Shown here one piece after another: positions 40,781 through 50,056 of a stretch of DNA of 59,533 nucleotides. Numbering within the stretch: position 1 is the first letter of the stretch; each line of letters begins with the position of its first letter. The DNA comes from Candidatus Hebobacterum abditum (lineage in GTDB: Bacteria; Armatimonadota; Hebobacteria; Hebobacterales; Hebobacteraceae), in NCBI GenBank assembly GCA_029821875.1, contig JALGXW010000022.1:1-59533 (forward strand), written 5' to 3'. A program made the translations under genes and the position numbers. A model generated the notes under the pieces. The model searched no databases. It had not been told where the DNA came from and saw only the letters and a program-made list of their open reading frames with translations.

Positions 40781-43669
40781 CTACACAGGAAGCTCGAAGG
40801 CGCGGGCGATGTAGACAGCCATCTGGTCCCGCGTCACGGGTATCTCGGGGTGGTAGAGTCCATCTGAGTATCCCTGCACGACCCCCGCGTCCACGCAGAA
40901 CTCGATGTGAGTGTATGACCAGAACTCAGTGGGCACGTCGTTGAAGGTGGGCACGACAGGGCGCTGGAACGAGGCCAATCCCTCTTCGCCGGTCGGGTCG
41001 ACAGTCGAACGAGCGATGTACACGGCCATGGTCCCACGGTCGACGGCGAGGCCAGGCCTGTAATCGCCCTCGGGGTAGCCCTGCACAACGTTGCGCTCGA
41101 CCGCGTACTCGATGTACTTGAACGCCCAGTATGTTGGCTGAACGTCGGAGAACGAGGGCAGCACATACCCGTCGGGAACGTTCTCATCGCCGCCGGCGAG
41201 AGCCCGGGCCACATACACAGCCATCTGATCGCGCGTCACCTCGAGCTCGGGATGGTAGTTCCCATCCGTGTAGCCAGCGACGATGCCAGCCCGGTAGCAG
41301 GCCTCGATCTCGTGGAACGCCCAGAACGGCTGTCCGCCATCCCCGGACGGCGGCACATCTGAGAAGTTCCCCGCCTGCGGGACGTCCTCGGGGTCAGACG
41401 GATCGCTTCCCAGGTCCACCTCCTCCGCATCCCCGAAGCCGTCATCATCGCTGTCTCGGTCGTGCGGATCGCTGCCGTTCTGGTACTCCAGCAAGGCACT
41501 GAGCCCGTCGCCGTCCTCATCGGAAGAGGCGTCAGCGCTCGCAGCCGGATCCAAATCGTGCGCAAGCTCCCAGGCATCCGGCAAGCCATCCTGGTCGGTG
41601 TCGCCAGTCCCGGGATCCGTCCCCGCCAGGAACTCTTCGAGGTTGCTCAGCCCGTCGCCGTCCTGATCGACGCCGGCATCGGCCGCAGAGGTCTGGTCCA
41701 GTTCGTGCATCTGCTCCCAGAAGTCGGGCATTCCATCGCCATCGAAGTCATACGTCACGGTGATTGCGACGCTCTCCGTAGCCGTCTTCGACGGGACGCC
41801 GTCACACGTAGCACTGAGGGTCAGCGTAATCCCCCAATCGTCGCCGCCCAAGTTCTCCGGCGCCACATAGGCGGGTCCAGTGGCGGTCTCGCTTGGCAGG
41901 AAGACGCCGCCCGCCCCGTCGTCATCCCAAATGTGACTGAAGATGCTGTGTCCCTTCTCATCCGTGGCAGAGCCGCTGAGGTTGACGGTCCCCGAGCTGG
42001 GGACTATTGTCTCGTCCGCGCTGATGTCGAAGAAGAGAGCGTGGCCGAATATCGTCAGAGTGTCACTGGGATACGGCTCGGAAGTCCTGTTCCCGCTCGT
42101 GTCCTCGGCCCTAACCTCGAAGGTGTATGTGCCGTCATTGAGCGCGGCAGGTGTAAAGCTATAGTCCTCCGTGTCCTCGTCGAAGGCGCCGTCGTCCGCC
42201 TCGGTATCCTGCCAAGTCCCGCCATCAATACGATACTGTACCCTCGCGATCCGGTTCAGCGTCACGTCGGGAGGCAAACCCGGACCCCAGTACCAGGGGT
42301 TCTGATTCGGAAAGTAGCCCACACCGGCAGAGCCTGTATAGGTGGGCGTGTCGTCGTTGGACGGATCGGGAGAATACGCGTCCAGGGAAGCGCTTGGGGC
42401 GACGTCGAGAATGTCCGGCACCCCGTCCTCGTCTGAGTCCCGCCAGCCGATCTGGTGCGCCGAGACCTCGCAGACGGCCCACGAGTTGTCGTTCATCATG
42501 CATATCGGGTCTCGCTGGCAGTTCGTGTTCTGCACCCGAAGGTAGCCGAAGTACTCATCCGGATCACAACAGAAATAGCCCGCCTCGCAGTACTCATCGG
42601 CCGCGCCATAGATGTGCCCGGCCTCGTGGGCCATCACGCTATTCATCAGCGAGATACCCCAGTCGTCGTTGTCGTAGGTCATGACAGCGCAGGGGCCGTT
42701 GTAGTAGGCGTACGCGAAGCGCTCGTCCGTGAACCGTCCGTCAGCGTCGAAGCTGCTGTCGACCACGAAGACGGCGAAGGCCCAGTCAGTGCCCTGCGCG
42801 TCGCGTAGGTCGTTCAGGTAGTCGTACAGGCTCTCCCAGTATGTGGACGGGTTGGCGGGGTACCCCAGGTAGTTCATGGCATCTATGATCCAGAGCCAGT
42901 CTTCTGCGGAAGAACGCGTTATCGGCTCGTAGCCCGTGGGCACGTCGTACTCGTAGGTCCAGGAGACTGACAATGGCGCGACCGAGTAGGGATAGACGAA
43001 AGCCCACCAGTCCATGCCGGCAAGACATTCGGACACGACCTGTGATTTCTCCTGACTCGTCCAGTCCTCGGTGCTGGGGTCGTTTCCGCCGTTGCTCTCC
43101 ATGAGGATCAGAGCTATGGCCGTGCTCCCCATCAGGTACTCGGACGTCTGCAGCTCATTCGCTCCGGGCGGGGACGGCGCGGCAGCCCCCAAGCGGGCGC
43201 GCACCTCAAAGGGAACGACCCGAGCATCGTCGACGAGTGGCGAGCCCAGGCCCGCGCCGGCGACGGCCTCGGCCGGAGACGGTGCGACCAGATCGTTCCA
43301 CGCCCTCACCGCGTCCGAGGCCGCCCTTCCGTAGTCAGCTGGCACAACCGCAGGATCGACTGCTGTCCTCGCGATCAGATCGAAGCGCGGGTCGGTGCTG
43401 AGTGTGGCGTCGGCCTCGGGGGGCAGATCCACTATCGCGACATGCGGCGGAATAGAGTGGCGAACAGAACCGCCCGCCGCCTCCACAGCCGTCAGCGCGG
43501 CGCGCATGCCTGCAGCATCCTCCGCGGCCATCAAGGCAAGCGCAGGAGGCGCTGGCTGCTGTGCCACGGCGTGCGAGGAGAGGCCGGCCAGCGGCAGGAG
43601 AACAGACACCGAGAGAACCAGTGCCCAGCCTACAGAGAGAGAGGGACTCCCCTTGCCTCGATCCCACAT
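40781..43669 (-). CDS. Large secreted metzincin-like protease with thrombospondin type-3 repeats and SLH domains
   Basis: A 962-residue surface protein. Residues 1-37 form a signal peptide (ending LAGLSSHAVAQQ). The zinc-protease motif HEAGHIYGAADEY lies near residue 346 (HExxHxxGxxD form), in a domain with a preceding VFVVDSSF block. A bacterial Ig-like/PKD-like segment follows, then about five calcium-binding DxDxDGxxD repeats around 670-790 (for example DFDGDGMPD and DQDGDGLSN). The C-terminus is three S-layer homology repeats containing VTRDQMAVYVARA-type blocks. SLH domains anchor proteins to the cell wall or S-layer. ATG 43669 is chosen to place the signal peptide at the terminus. TATAAT (minus 43773-43768) suggests a leader of about 90 nt. 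Confidence 0.85.
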   Translation of the reverse strand: MWDRGKGSPSLSVGWALVLSVSVLLPLAGLSSHAVAQQPAPPALALMAAEDAAGMRAALTAVEAAGGSVRHSIPPHVAIVDLPPEADATLSTDPRFDLIARTAVDPAVVPADYGRAASDAVRAWNDLVAPSPAEAVAGAGLGSPLVDDARVVPFEVRARLGAAAPSPPGANELQTSEYLMGSTAIALILMESNGGNDPSTEDWTSQEKSQVVSECLAGMDWWAFVYPYSVAPLSVSWTYEYDVPTGYEPITRSSAEDWLWIIDAMNYLGYPANPSTYWESLYDYLNDLRDAQGTDWAFAVFVVDSSFDADGRFTDERFAYAYYNGPCAVMTYDNDDWGISLMNSVMAHEAGHIYGAADEYCEAGYFCCDPDEYFGYLRVQNTNCQRDPICMMNDNSWAVCEVSAHQIGWRDSDEDGVPDILDVAPSASLDAYSPDPSNDDTPTYTGSAGVGYFPNQNPWYWGPGLPPDVTLNRIARVQYRIDGGTWQDTEADDGAFDEDTEDYSFTPAALNDGTYTFEVRAEDTSGNRTSEPYPSDTLTIFGHALFFDISADETIVPSSGTVNLSGSATDEKGHSIFSHIWDDDGAGGVFLPSETATGPAYVAPENLGGDDWGITLTLSATCDGVPSKTATESVAITVTYDFDGDGMPDFWEQMHELDQTSAADAGVDQDGDGLSNLEEFLAGTDPGTGDTDQDGLPDAWELAHDLDPAASADASSDEDGDGLSALLEYQNGSDPHDRDSDDDGFGDAEEVDLGSDPSDPEDVPQAGNFSDVPPSGDGGQPFWAFHEIEACYRAGIVAGYTDGNYHPELEVTRDQMAVYVARALAGGDENVPDGYVLPSFSDVQPTYWAFKYIEYAVERNVVQGYPEGDYRPGLAVDRGTMAVYIARSTVDPTGEEGLASFQRPVVPTFNDVPTEFWSYTHIEFCVDAGVVQGYSDGLYHPEIPVTRDQMAVYIARAFELPV

Positions 43670-43767
43670 GTGCGCGCCCACAAGGGGGCGCGAGGCGCCG
43701 GGCTCCCTGTGATGTGGTCGGACTTGGCAAGCAAACAGTCGCATGTCGGGCAGGTCCACGTAGTAGC

Positions 43768-43773
43768 ATTATA
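43768..43773 (-). promoter_or_regulatory. -10 box for the SLH protease gene
   Basis: TATAAT on the minus strand lies 99 bp before ATG 43669. The -35 position (about CTGTCC) is poor. A GTG at 43759 would lie nearly at the transcription start, which argues for the downstream ATG. Confidence 0.45.
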
Positions 43774-43997
43774 CCACCACGCCGGTGCGCGGGACAGGCG
43801 TTCCGGCTGCAGTCGCCACAAGTTCTGGGGTCCCCGGTCGCCTGGACTGCTGCAAACATGGTACAACCGGTCGGTCTTGCGTTCGGGACTGACCGGCCCT
43901 CAGCGCGCCGGTGAGGCGGCGTGGGCTTCGGTGGACGGGCCTGGTGGCATTCGTGCGTGTCTAACTGATTGCCGGAGGAGATCACGCGGAGATTCTC

Positions 43998-45335
43998 ATG
44001 ACGAAACGCTGGGCTCTTATCTGGTTGGTCGCAGTCATCGGGCTGATCGGGTTCGCCCCTCCGAGCCGGGCGCAGACTGAGTTGGCGCGCGCGCTGGCGC
44101 GCGTGCCCCCCGTGTTTGGTGAAGCGCAGCTCTATCCCCGCAATGGGACTGAAGAGATCCCTGACATCGCTCGTCGTTTCGGAGTCAGCGCGTCCGCGGT
44201 GTTCAATGCGAATGGAGGGGAGCTGGTCAGCGATGAGCTGCTGCTCATCCCGACGGAGCGCGTGGCGCCGATTCTGCTTCAGGACGGGATCGTAGTGAAC
44301 TTGGCGGAGCGCAACCTGTACCTCTACGAGAGGGGCCGCCCGGTTCGATTCTTCCCCGTGGCGGTCGGCCGGCGCGGCTGGGAGACCCCAACCGGAGAGT
44401 ATACGATCGTCAACAAGGCGGAGAACCCGACCTGGTTTCCGCCTTCCTGGGCGCTTGAGGAGGAGCCCGTGCCACCGGGGCCGGACAACCCGCTGGGCGA
44501 TCGCTGGATGGGTCTATCGGTGAAGGGCTACGGTATCCACGCCACGAACGTACCGGCCTCCATTGGGCTGTACGGCTCCCATGGCTGTATGCGCATGTAT
44601 CCGGAGCATGCTCATGCGCTCTATGCCATGGTGGCCGTCGGCACCCCAGTCGTGATCATCTATCGCCGGGTTGTGTTTGGGTTCGAGCCGGAGCAGGGGG
44701 TGGTGTATATGGCGTACCACCCAGACCCCTATCTTGTTGGGACCATCAGGTCAGACTATGTTCGCGAAGCACTGGAGCCATATGGTCTCCACACCATCGT
44801 TGACATGGCCGCTGTCGAGCGGGCCCTGCAGAGGCCGACCGGCGTGCCTACGCCTATCGTCGGGTCTTCGGCGAAGGTGATGGTCAACGGAAGGGCGTTG
44901 GACCTCGCCCTCGGGCCCACGCGCACCGGCCGCGATTGGCTCGTGCCGGCCGGGCCGCTAACCGAAGCCCTGGCAGCAGACCTGGAGTTCGGGCCTGGGC
45001 GCGACTACCTCGTCGTGAAGCGCGGCTACGAGCGGGTGTTCTACTCCATCGGATCTTCGAAAGCACTCGCAGGCGGCCAGATGGTGGACCTGGGCGCCGC
45101 CCCGCAGCTGGCGGCGGGATATCCCCTGATACCCTTGACGGCCACCGTGACCCTGTTGGGGGGATCCGTGGGGCGGGACGAGATCAGAGAGACCATCTTG
45201 GTCTGGGATGGCTGGGGGACGGGGGCCTACCCACGCACGAGCCCCTCCGACAGGCAAGCTTCCGGTCAAGCCGGGGGCCTCCTCTGGCGCCTCCTTGCGG
45301 ACGGAGTGAGGCGGATGTCCGAGGAGGCCCGCTGA
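43998..45335 (+). CDS. L,D-transpeptidase (YkuD) with LysM-like and copper-amine-oxidase-like domains
   Basis: A 445-residue exported cell-wall enzyme forming 3-3 or lipoprotein peptidoglycan cross-links. Residues 1-25 are a signal peptide. A LysM-like region (about 50-88) precedes the YkuD domain (95-220). The catalytic motif is HATNVPASIGLYGSHGCMRM, with Cys197 as nucleophile. A later region (about 290-350: VMVNGRALDLALGP and FGPGRDYLVVKRG) resembles the copper amine oxidase N-terminal domain found in wall proteins. The gene ends 76 bp before the next oxidoreductase gene on the same strand. Confidence 0.9.
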   Translation: MTKRWALIWLVAVIGLIGFAPPSRAQTELARALARVPPVFGEAQLYPRNGTEEIPDIARRFGVSASAVFNANGGELVSDELLLIPTERVAPILLQDGIVVNLAERNLYLYERGRPVRFFPVAVGRRGWETPTGEYTIVNKAENPTWFPPSWALEEEPVPPGPDNPLGDRWMGLSVKGYGIHATNVPASIGLYGSHGCMRMYPEHAHALYAMVAVGTPVVIIYRRVVFGFEPEQGVVYMAYHPDPYLVGTIRSDYVREALEPYGLHTIVDMAAVERALQRPTGVPTPIVGSSAKVMVNGRALDLALGPTRTGRDWLVPAGPLTEALAADLEFGPGRDYLVVKRGYERVFYSIGSSKALAGGQMVDLGAAPQLAAGYPLIPLTATVTLLGGSVGRDEIRETILVWDGWGTGAYPRTSPSDRQASGQAGGLLWRLLADGVRRMSEEAR

Positions 45336-45411
45336 GCCTCGCAGAACTTCTCTACTCCGTGTTCTCGCGGGGACTCGCCGCGGCGGGTCCGCCCGGGAGG
45401 GAGGAGCTCCG

Positions 45412-46497
45412 ATGACGGCAGGGCTGAGGTTCGGGATTGCAGGTCTCAACCGTGGGAGCCACTTCCTGCGCTCGCTGAACTCCTGGGACGACACCCGGCT
45501 GGCGGCCGTTTGTGACCCTGACTTCGCCCGCACGGAGCAGCTCCGTGATGAGTTGGGCGATGCGCGCGTGTGCGAGAGCTATGAGGAGATGCTCGAGTGC
45601 GGGATCGACGCCGTCATCGTCGCCACGCCTATACACCTTCATGCTCCGCAGAGCGCGGAGGCGCTTCGGAGAGGGATTCACGTCTTCTCCGAGGTCAGTG
45701 CCGCCACATCGCTCGAGCAATGCCGCGCTCTCGTGGCCGCCGCGAGAGCGTCATCCGCCAAGTACATGATGGGAGAGAACTGCTGCTACATGAAGTCGTT
45801 TGCGCTGGTCAAGAGCATGGCCGACGCGGGGCTCTTCGGGGAGGTGTACTACGCGGAGGCGGAATACGTGCACGAGGTCAGGCCGTTCCCGGGCGCCGCG
45901 AAGTGGCGCGACAGATGGCTCTTCGGTCGGAGGGGCGCGACCTACATCACACATCCGCTCGGCACAGTGCTGAACTGGCTCGATGATCGTGTGGTGTCAG
46001 TCAACTGCGTCGGTACGGGGCCTCACATAGACCCTTCGAGGGGGAACGACGACTCGTCTGTCATGCTCTGCCTCACGTCCCGAGGCGCTCTCGTGAAGAT
46101 TCGTCATGACGAGATGTCGCCCCGCCCCTCGACGCTGAACTACGCCGCGCTCCAGGGGACGAACGGGGCCTACGAAGCGCTCCGCCACGACGACGACACC
46201 CATCGGGTGTGCCTCGACGAGCCCGGCACAGACCCCAAGCATCGCAAGTGGCGGCCACTGTGGGACTTCGAGGCCGATTACCTTCCTGGCTACTGGCAGG
46301 GCGCATCTGAGGACGACGTGCACGGCGGCAGCGATGGGCTGACCTTGAGAGCGTTCGTCGACTGCGTGCTGAACGACACTCCTTCACCGATCGATGTCTA
46401 CCGCGCTCTGGACTTCACCGCTCCCGGGCTGATGTCAGAGGTATCTATCGAGCAAGCCGGTGCGCAGGTGGCAGTACCGGACTTCCGCCTGATGTGA
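45412..46497 (+). CDS. Gfo/Idh/MocA family oxidoreductase
   Basis: A 361-residue Rossmann oxidoreductase. FGIAGLNRGSHFLRSLN starts the dinucleotide fold at residue 6. The position usually holding the catalytic EKP is EVSAATSLEQC (VFSEVSAATSLEQC), so the usual lysine is absent, a feature of a subset of this family. Later segments (GRRGATYITHPLGTVLNWL) correspond to the substrate site. GGAGGGAGGAG precedes the ATG. The sugar or cyclitol substrate is unknown. It shares the family with the gene at 38089 but is not a close relative. Confidence 0.88.
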   Translation: MTAGLRFGIAGLNRGSHFLRSLNSWDDTRLAAVCDPDFARTEQLRDELGDARVCESYEEMLECGIDAVIVATPIHLHAPQSAEALRRGIHVFSEVSAATSLEQCRALVAAARASSAKYMMGENCCYMKSFALVKSMADAGLFGEVYYAEAEYVHEVRPFPGAAKWRDRWLFGRRGATYITHPLGTVLNWLDDRVVSVNCVGTGPHIDPSRGNDDSSVMLCLTSRGALVKIRHDEMSPRPSTLNYAALQGTNGAYEALRHDDDTHRVCLDEPGTDPKHRKWRPLWDFEADYLPGYWQGASEDDVHGGSDGLTLRAFVDCVLNDTPSPIDVYRALDFTAPGLMSEVSIEQAGAQVAVPDFRLM

Positions 46498-46540
46498 TGG
46501 CGGGGAACTACACAGAACGGCCGCGAACGTCCCGACGGCT

Positions 46541-47047
46541 TCACTCGGCCTTCTCTGCTGAGGAACCTGCCTGGAGTGAGTCCACGTAGTCGTCTATGAT
46601 CTGCACCATTACCGGTTCAGGCTCGCGCTGTCCGGGCAACCGCGGGACGACCCAGAGGGTCCCCTTACCAGGCTGTTTCGGGGCCTTCAGGTGGAAGCCG
46701 ACCTCGATGTTCTCGACCTTTGAGCCATCCCGCTTGGACACATCCAAGATCCACTTCGGGCTGTAGGGAGAGGGGTGGGGAGAGACTGCTCCGTACCGGA
46801 CCGCCATTTCCAGGCGGCTTAAGAGCCGCGTCGCCTCTTCCCTCTCGACCGTAATGGGATCGGCCTCCTCGGAGGCCGACCTGATCGTCACCGCCTCTGC
46901 TTGGGTAAAGGTGTCAACGTAATAGGCCAGCGCCTCCTCTGCGGTGGCACCGCCCTGAGGAGACATACGCAGGCTCGCGCCGGCCAAGGCTGCCAGGCCC
47001 GTGCACAGGACAACGAGAGTCTTCTCCCTTCTCGTCAGTCGCCGCAT
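46541..47047 (-). CDS. Membrane-anchored hypothetical protein
   Basis: A 168-residue protein. A basic N-terminus (MRRLTRREK) followed by one hydrophobic helix (TLVVLCTGLAALAGASL) predicts a signal anchor with the rest outside the cytoplasm. The external part is a compact mixed region (ITVEREEATRLLSRLEMAV and SKVENIEVGFHLKAPK) with no recognised family. A consensus-like promoter lies upstream: TTCACA, 17 bp and TATAAT (47135-47107, minus strand). AAAGGA precedes the start. Function unknown. Confidence 0.65.
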   Translation of the reverse strand: MRRLTRREKTLVVLCTGLAALAGASLRMSPQGGATAEEALAYYVDTFTQAEAVTIRSASEEADPITVEREEATRLLSRLEMAVRYGAVSPHPSPYSPKWILDVSKRDGSKVENIEVGFHLKAPKQPGKGTLWVVPRLPGQREPEPVMVQIIDDYVDSLQAGSSAEKAE

Positions 47048-47106
47048 GGCTTCCTTTACTCCATAGCACTTCTGAGTTCCGACCGCTGTCGGGGTCAGAC
47101 GTGCGC

Positions 47107-47135
47107 ATTATACGAGGAGGGCTCAGCCTTGTGAA
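47107..47135 (-). promoter_or_regulatory. Promoter of the hypothetical gene at 46541
   Basis: On the minus strand TTCACA (47135-47130) and TATAAT (47112-47107) are spaced 17 bp apart, near consensus. Transcription should start near 47100, giving a leader of about 53 nt. Confidence 0.65.
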
Positions 47136-47150
47136 GCAGGGAGCATCATC

Positions 47151-48053
47151 TCACTCTGAAATGAGGAGCAGAAGCGCCGAGACCGTGGCGAAGCTCGCCA
47201 CGGTCGACGTGAAGACCGCCGTCGCCGCGCGCCGCGGCTGCAGTCCGAACTCAGTGGTGAAGATCGCAATGTTGATCGCAGTCGGCATGCCGCAGATGAG
47301 CACCACGACCTGGGCGGCTAGGCCGTGGACGTTGAGCAGGAGCGCATAGGCATAGGCGAGCGCGGGCGCCAGCACCAAACGGACCAGGTTAGGAGCCGCC
47401 ACGCTGGCGACATGCGTGCTGACGCGAGTGCGGGCCTTGGCGAGCTGAATGCCCAGCAGAAGTTGTGCCAGCGGAATGATGGCCATGCCGAGGATCTGGA
47501 TCGGGTCGAGCAGGAACGGCGGAAGCGAAATGTGCAGGATGCCACGCAGCACCAGCGCAGCTGTGGCCGCGTAGATCGCGGGAAGGCTCAAGACCGTCCG
47601 CACGGCGGCACGATGCCCCCCGCGGTGGCGGCTCGAGTAGTACACCGCGATGGTATTCATCAGCAGGTTCGCCACGAGGACGCAGATGACGGCCAGGTCG
47701 AGACCGCGCTGGCCGAAGGCGTAGAGCGCGACCGGCATGCCCATGTTGCCGGCGTTCATGAAGAGAGTGGCCAGCAGGAAGAAGCTCTCTTCATCGCGCG
47801 ACAGGCGACGCAGGCGGGCAACGCCCTTGCCAAGGGCCCAGAGGGTGCCGGTCGTCAGGACCAGGATGAAGACGATTGGAAGCGCCTCTGCGAGGGTGAG
47901 CTCGGTCGTCAGGAGCGAGTGGAAGATCAGGCAGGGCAGCAAGACGTAGATGGCGAGGGAGGAAAGAGCCCGGACATCCATGCTCCGGCGACACTCCAAC
48001 ACGAAGCCGAGGCCGACAGTCAGTATGATCGGAATGATTGCCGTGATGATCAC
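47151..48053 (-). CDS. AEC family (auxin efflux carrier-like) permease
   Basis: A 300-residue inner-membrane transporter with about ten hydrophobic helices. The conserved crossing motif of this family appears as FMNAGNMGMPVALYAFG near residue 100. The second half ends in PTAINIAIFTTEFGLQP, the equivalent motif in the repeated unit. AEC members export or import malate, malonate or related carboxylates in bacteria, but the substrate here is unknown. It lies 103 bp from the upstream hypothetical promoter region and downstream of the DUF4139-like gene's terminator. Confidence 0.87.
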   Translation of the reverse strand: MIITAIIPIILTVGLGFVLECRRSMDVRALSSLAIYVLLPCLIFHSLLTTELTLAEALPIVFILVLTTGTLWALGKGVARLRRLSRDEESFFLLATLFMNAGNMGMPVALYAFGQRGLDLAVICVLVANLLMNTIAVYYSSRHRGGHRAAVRTVLSLPAIYAATAALVLRGILHISLPPFLLDPIQILGMAIIPLAQLLLGIQLAKARTRVSTHVASVAAPNLVRLVLAPALAYAYALLLNVHGLAAQVVVLICGMPTAINIAIFTTEFGLQPRRAATAVFTSTVASFATVSALLLLISE

Positions 48054-48114
48054 GTCTTTGTGAGTTCGACGGCCGGGGCGGCGAGCGCCTTCCGCCGCGG
48101 GGGAAAGGCCAAAA

Positions 48115-48150
48115 CGCGGCGGCCCGCGAACGCCTCCGCGGGCCGCCGCG
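48115..48150 (-). terminator. Intrinsic terminator of the DUF4139-like gene
   Basis: A perfect 14-bp stem (CGCGGCGGCCCGCG and its complement) with an 8-nt loop. On the minus strand it is followed by TTTT (from AAAA at 48111-48114), the standard rho-independent form. It lies 20 bp after the end of the gene at 48171-49847. Confidence 0.85.
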
Positions 48151-48170
48151 AGTGAGTTCTGGAATCGCTC

Positions 48171-49847
48171 CTATCTACGGATCAACGCCACGTACGTGTA
48201 GGTGATCTCCTCCCTCTCTCCGGGGTCGAGCTCGAACGTCCAGGTGAGCTGGTGAACGGGATTCATGCGTCGCAGGCCTCGAGCGAGGGCGACGTCCTCG
48301 GCCTCCATCGACATGGACTTCACCTCGCCCGAGAGCGTCTTCTTCACCTCCAGCGCGATGGATGCGTCCTTGTGGTTCGCGACCGAGAGCTTCCCCTCGA
48401 TTGTGACGCGGTCGAAGTGGTACCCGTATACTCGAACTGCGTCGCGCTCGCGGGCTGCCTCGAGCTCGGTCTGATCGGCCTTCACGCTGACCGCCTTCGT
48501 GATCTTCACCTTCGACGTGCCCTTGGGCGGCGTGAATCTCATGGTGCCTTGCCCGATGATCTGGCCGTCCTTCAGAAGTTGCGCCGGCGCCGTCGTCCAG
48601 GGGACGATCGTCGTGTTGTCGAGGCGAATGCTATGCCAGACATCCTCGGGTGTGTCGGGCTGCTCCCGGGCCCGCTGGCCGTACCGGTCCTCCTGGTTGA
48701 TGTAATCGGGGATGTCCCACAGGTAGACCTCCTTGTAGGGGACCTCCTCGGTGAAGAGCGGATAGTAGGCCCTCTCGTTCCTCGCCAGCGTCACCTCCTC
48801 GAGCGGATAGAAGAAGAGATCGCCCGCGGCCTGTCCCGCAGCGGCCGCGCCATAGTCGGGAACGTCCGGGATGGCCATCGCTTCCGCCTCGGCATAGCCG
48901 GCGACATTGGAGGCAACTTGAGCCATGACGGCCGCGCGTCCTCTGTGCCGGCTCCGGTCGCCTGCGAGCGACCGAAGGAAGGAGGACAGGTCTTCCCGCA
49001 TGCCCATGGGGCTGAGGACATCGGCAAACTCGAGGTTGGGGAAGCCGGTGATTAGATCGACGTGGGTCTCCTTCAGGTCCTCGGCCTCGTTGATGAGGAG
49101 GGCCTTGGCGGCGAGTCGTGCCTGCGCCGGATCGGAGATGTCGATGAGATAGCTCGGCGCCCACGTGGCGCCCATGGCGAGGTAGCTGACGGATAGCCAG
49201 TCGCCCTTCGCCGGGTTCTCGAAGGTCGCCTCGAGCGAGACTCGACTGGTCGAGCGGGGGATTGCAGTGACCGGTTCCCCGTCCAGGAAGTCGACGCGGA
49301 TAATGTGCTGGGGATTCAGCGCGACGGTCCCGTCGTCGGCCTCAAGCAGAATAAGCTGGTGCGGCCCTGTGGGAGGCAGCAGCGGCCGAATGCCTCCCGG
49401 ACCGAGATAGGGCTCGCGTGGCGGGGGCGCTCCGACCGGCGGGGCGGCGAGCAGCTTGCCCGTGATGGTCCTTTCGGGATCGTGGCTCGGCCAGAGCCTG
49501 ACCATCATGCCCACGTTGGCCCCCAGGATTTCGACGATGCCGCGGACCGGCATCTCCTCGCTGCCCCTCACCTGCCGGACGAGGGCCTTGGCGAGCTTGG
49601 CCCGCGCCGGGGCGGTTATCCAGAAAGTTCCGTGGCTCGGCGCCGCCAAGGGTCCGACGACGGCGACCTGCTCATCCTCGGAGAGCGTTCCCTCCCGCAC
49701 GAAGAACCCGAACCCGTTCTTGAAGAGTGCGACCCGCTTCAGCCGTGTCTCAACTGCGGCCTGCTTCTCCTCCTCGCCCGCCAGGGCCGCACCGGCCAGA
49801 TGGCAGAGGAAGACTAACGTTACCAGAGCTGCCAGCGCCGCTCTCAT
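48171..49847 (-). CDS. Exported protein distantly resembling DUF4139 proteins
   Basis: A 558-residue secreted or periplasmic protein. MRAALAALVTLVFLCHLAGAA is a signal peptide. The N-terminal domain begins RVALFKNGFGFFVREGTL and includes GIVEILGANVGMMVRLW. The central region carries beta-rich segments (WAPSYLIDISDPAQARLAAK) and the C-terminal domain ends in HQLTWTFELDPGEREEITYTY, the pattern of the DUF4139 beta-domain. The role of this family is unknown. ATG 49847 has GGAGG at 5 nt. The gene is divergent from the amidase gene; a TTGGTA/TACCAA inverted repeat lies between them. Confidence 0.6.
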   Translation of the reverse strand: MRAALAALVTLVFLCHLAGAALAGEEEKQAAVETRLKRVALFKNGFGFFVREGTLSEDEQVAVVGPLAAPSHGTFWITAPARAKLAKALVRQVRGSEEMPVRGIVEILGANVGMMVRLWPSHDPERTITGKLLAAPPVGAPPPREPYLGPGGIRPLLPPTGPHQLILLEADDGTVALNPQHIIRVDFLDGEPVTAIPRSTSRVSLEATFENPAKGDWLSVSYLAMGATWAPSYLIDISDPAQARLAAKALLINEAEDLKETHVDLITGFPNLEFADVLSPMGMREDLSSFLRSLAGDRSRHRGRAAVMAQVASNVAGYAEAEAMAIPDVPDYGAAAAGQAAGDLFFYPLEEVTLARNERAYYPLFTEEVPYKEVYLWDIPDYINQEDRYGQRAREQPDTPEDVWHSIRLDNTTIVPWTTAPAQLLKDGQIIGQGTMRFTPPKGTSKVKITKAVSVKADQTELEAARERDAVRVYGYHFDRVTIEGKLSVANHKDASIALEVKKTLSGEVKSMSMEAEDVALARGLRRMNPVHQLTWTFELDPGEREEITYTYVALIRR

Positions 49848-49913
49848 GACACTCCTCCCTCGCAATAGCAGTCGCCTATTAGACCATTCGCAGCGGCCGG
49901 AGTTCGGCCGCCT

Positions 49914-49930
49914 TTGGTAGTACATACCAA
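49914..49930. promoter_or_regulatory. Inverted repeat in a divergent intergenic region
   Basis: TTGGTA and TACCAA are separated by GTACA, flanked by a 7-bp G+C hairpin at 49893-49911. This is a possible operator shared by the divergent DUF4139-like and amidase genes. No regulator is adjacent. Confidence 0.35.
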
Positions 49931-49995
49931 GAGATGAGTCGCTGTTGCTATGCTCCACAGAGCGCATCTGCAGGCAGGCCGGGGGCCTCCGCGCG

Positions 49996-50024
49996 TTGCG
50001 AGGCACCGCGGGAGGTGCTATACT
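49996..50024 (+). promoter_or_regulatory. Promoter of the amidase gene
   Basis: TTGCGA (49996-50001), a 17-bp spacer and TATACT (50019-50024). The start codon lies 33 bp after the -10 box, giving a leader of about 26 nt with an AGGGGT ribosome-binding site. Confidence 0.65.
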
Positions 50025-50056
50025 CGCCGCGGGGCAGCGTCAGCAGGGGTCGCAGC

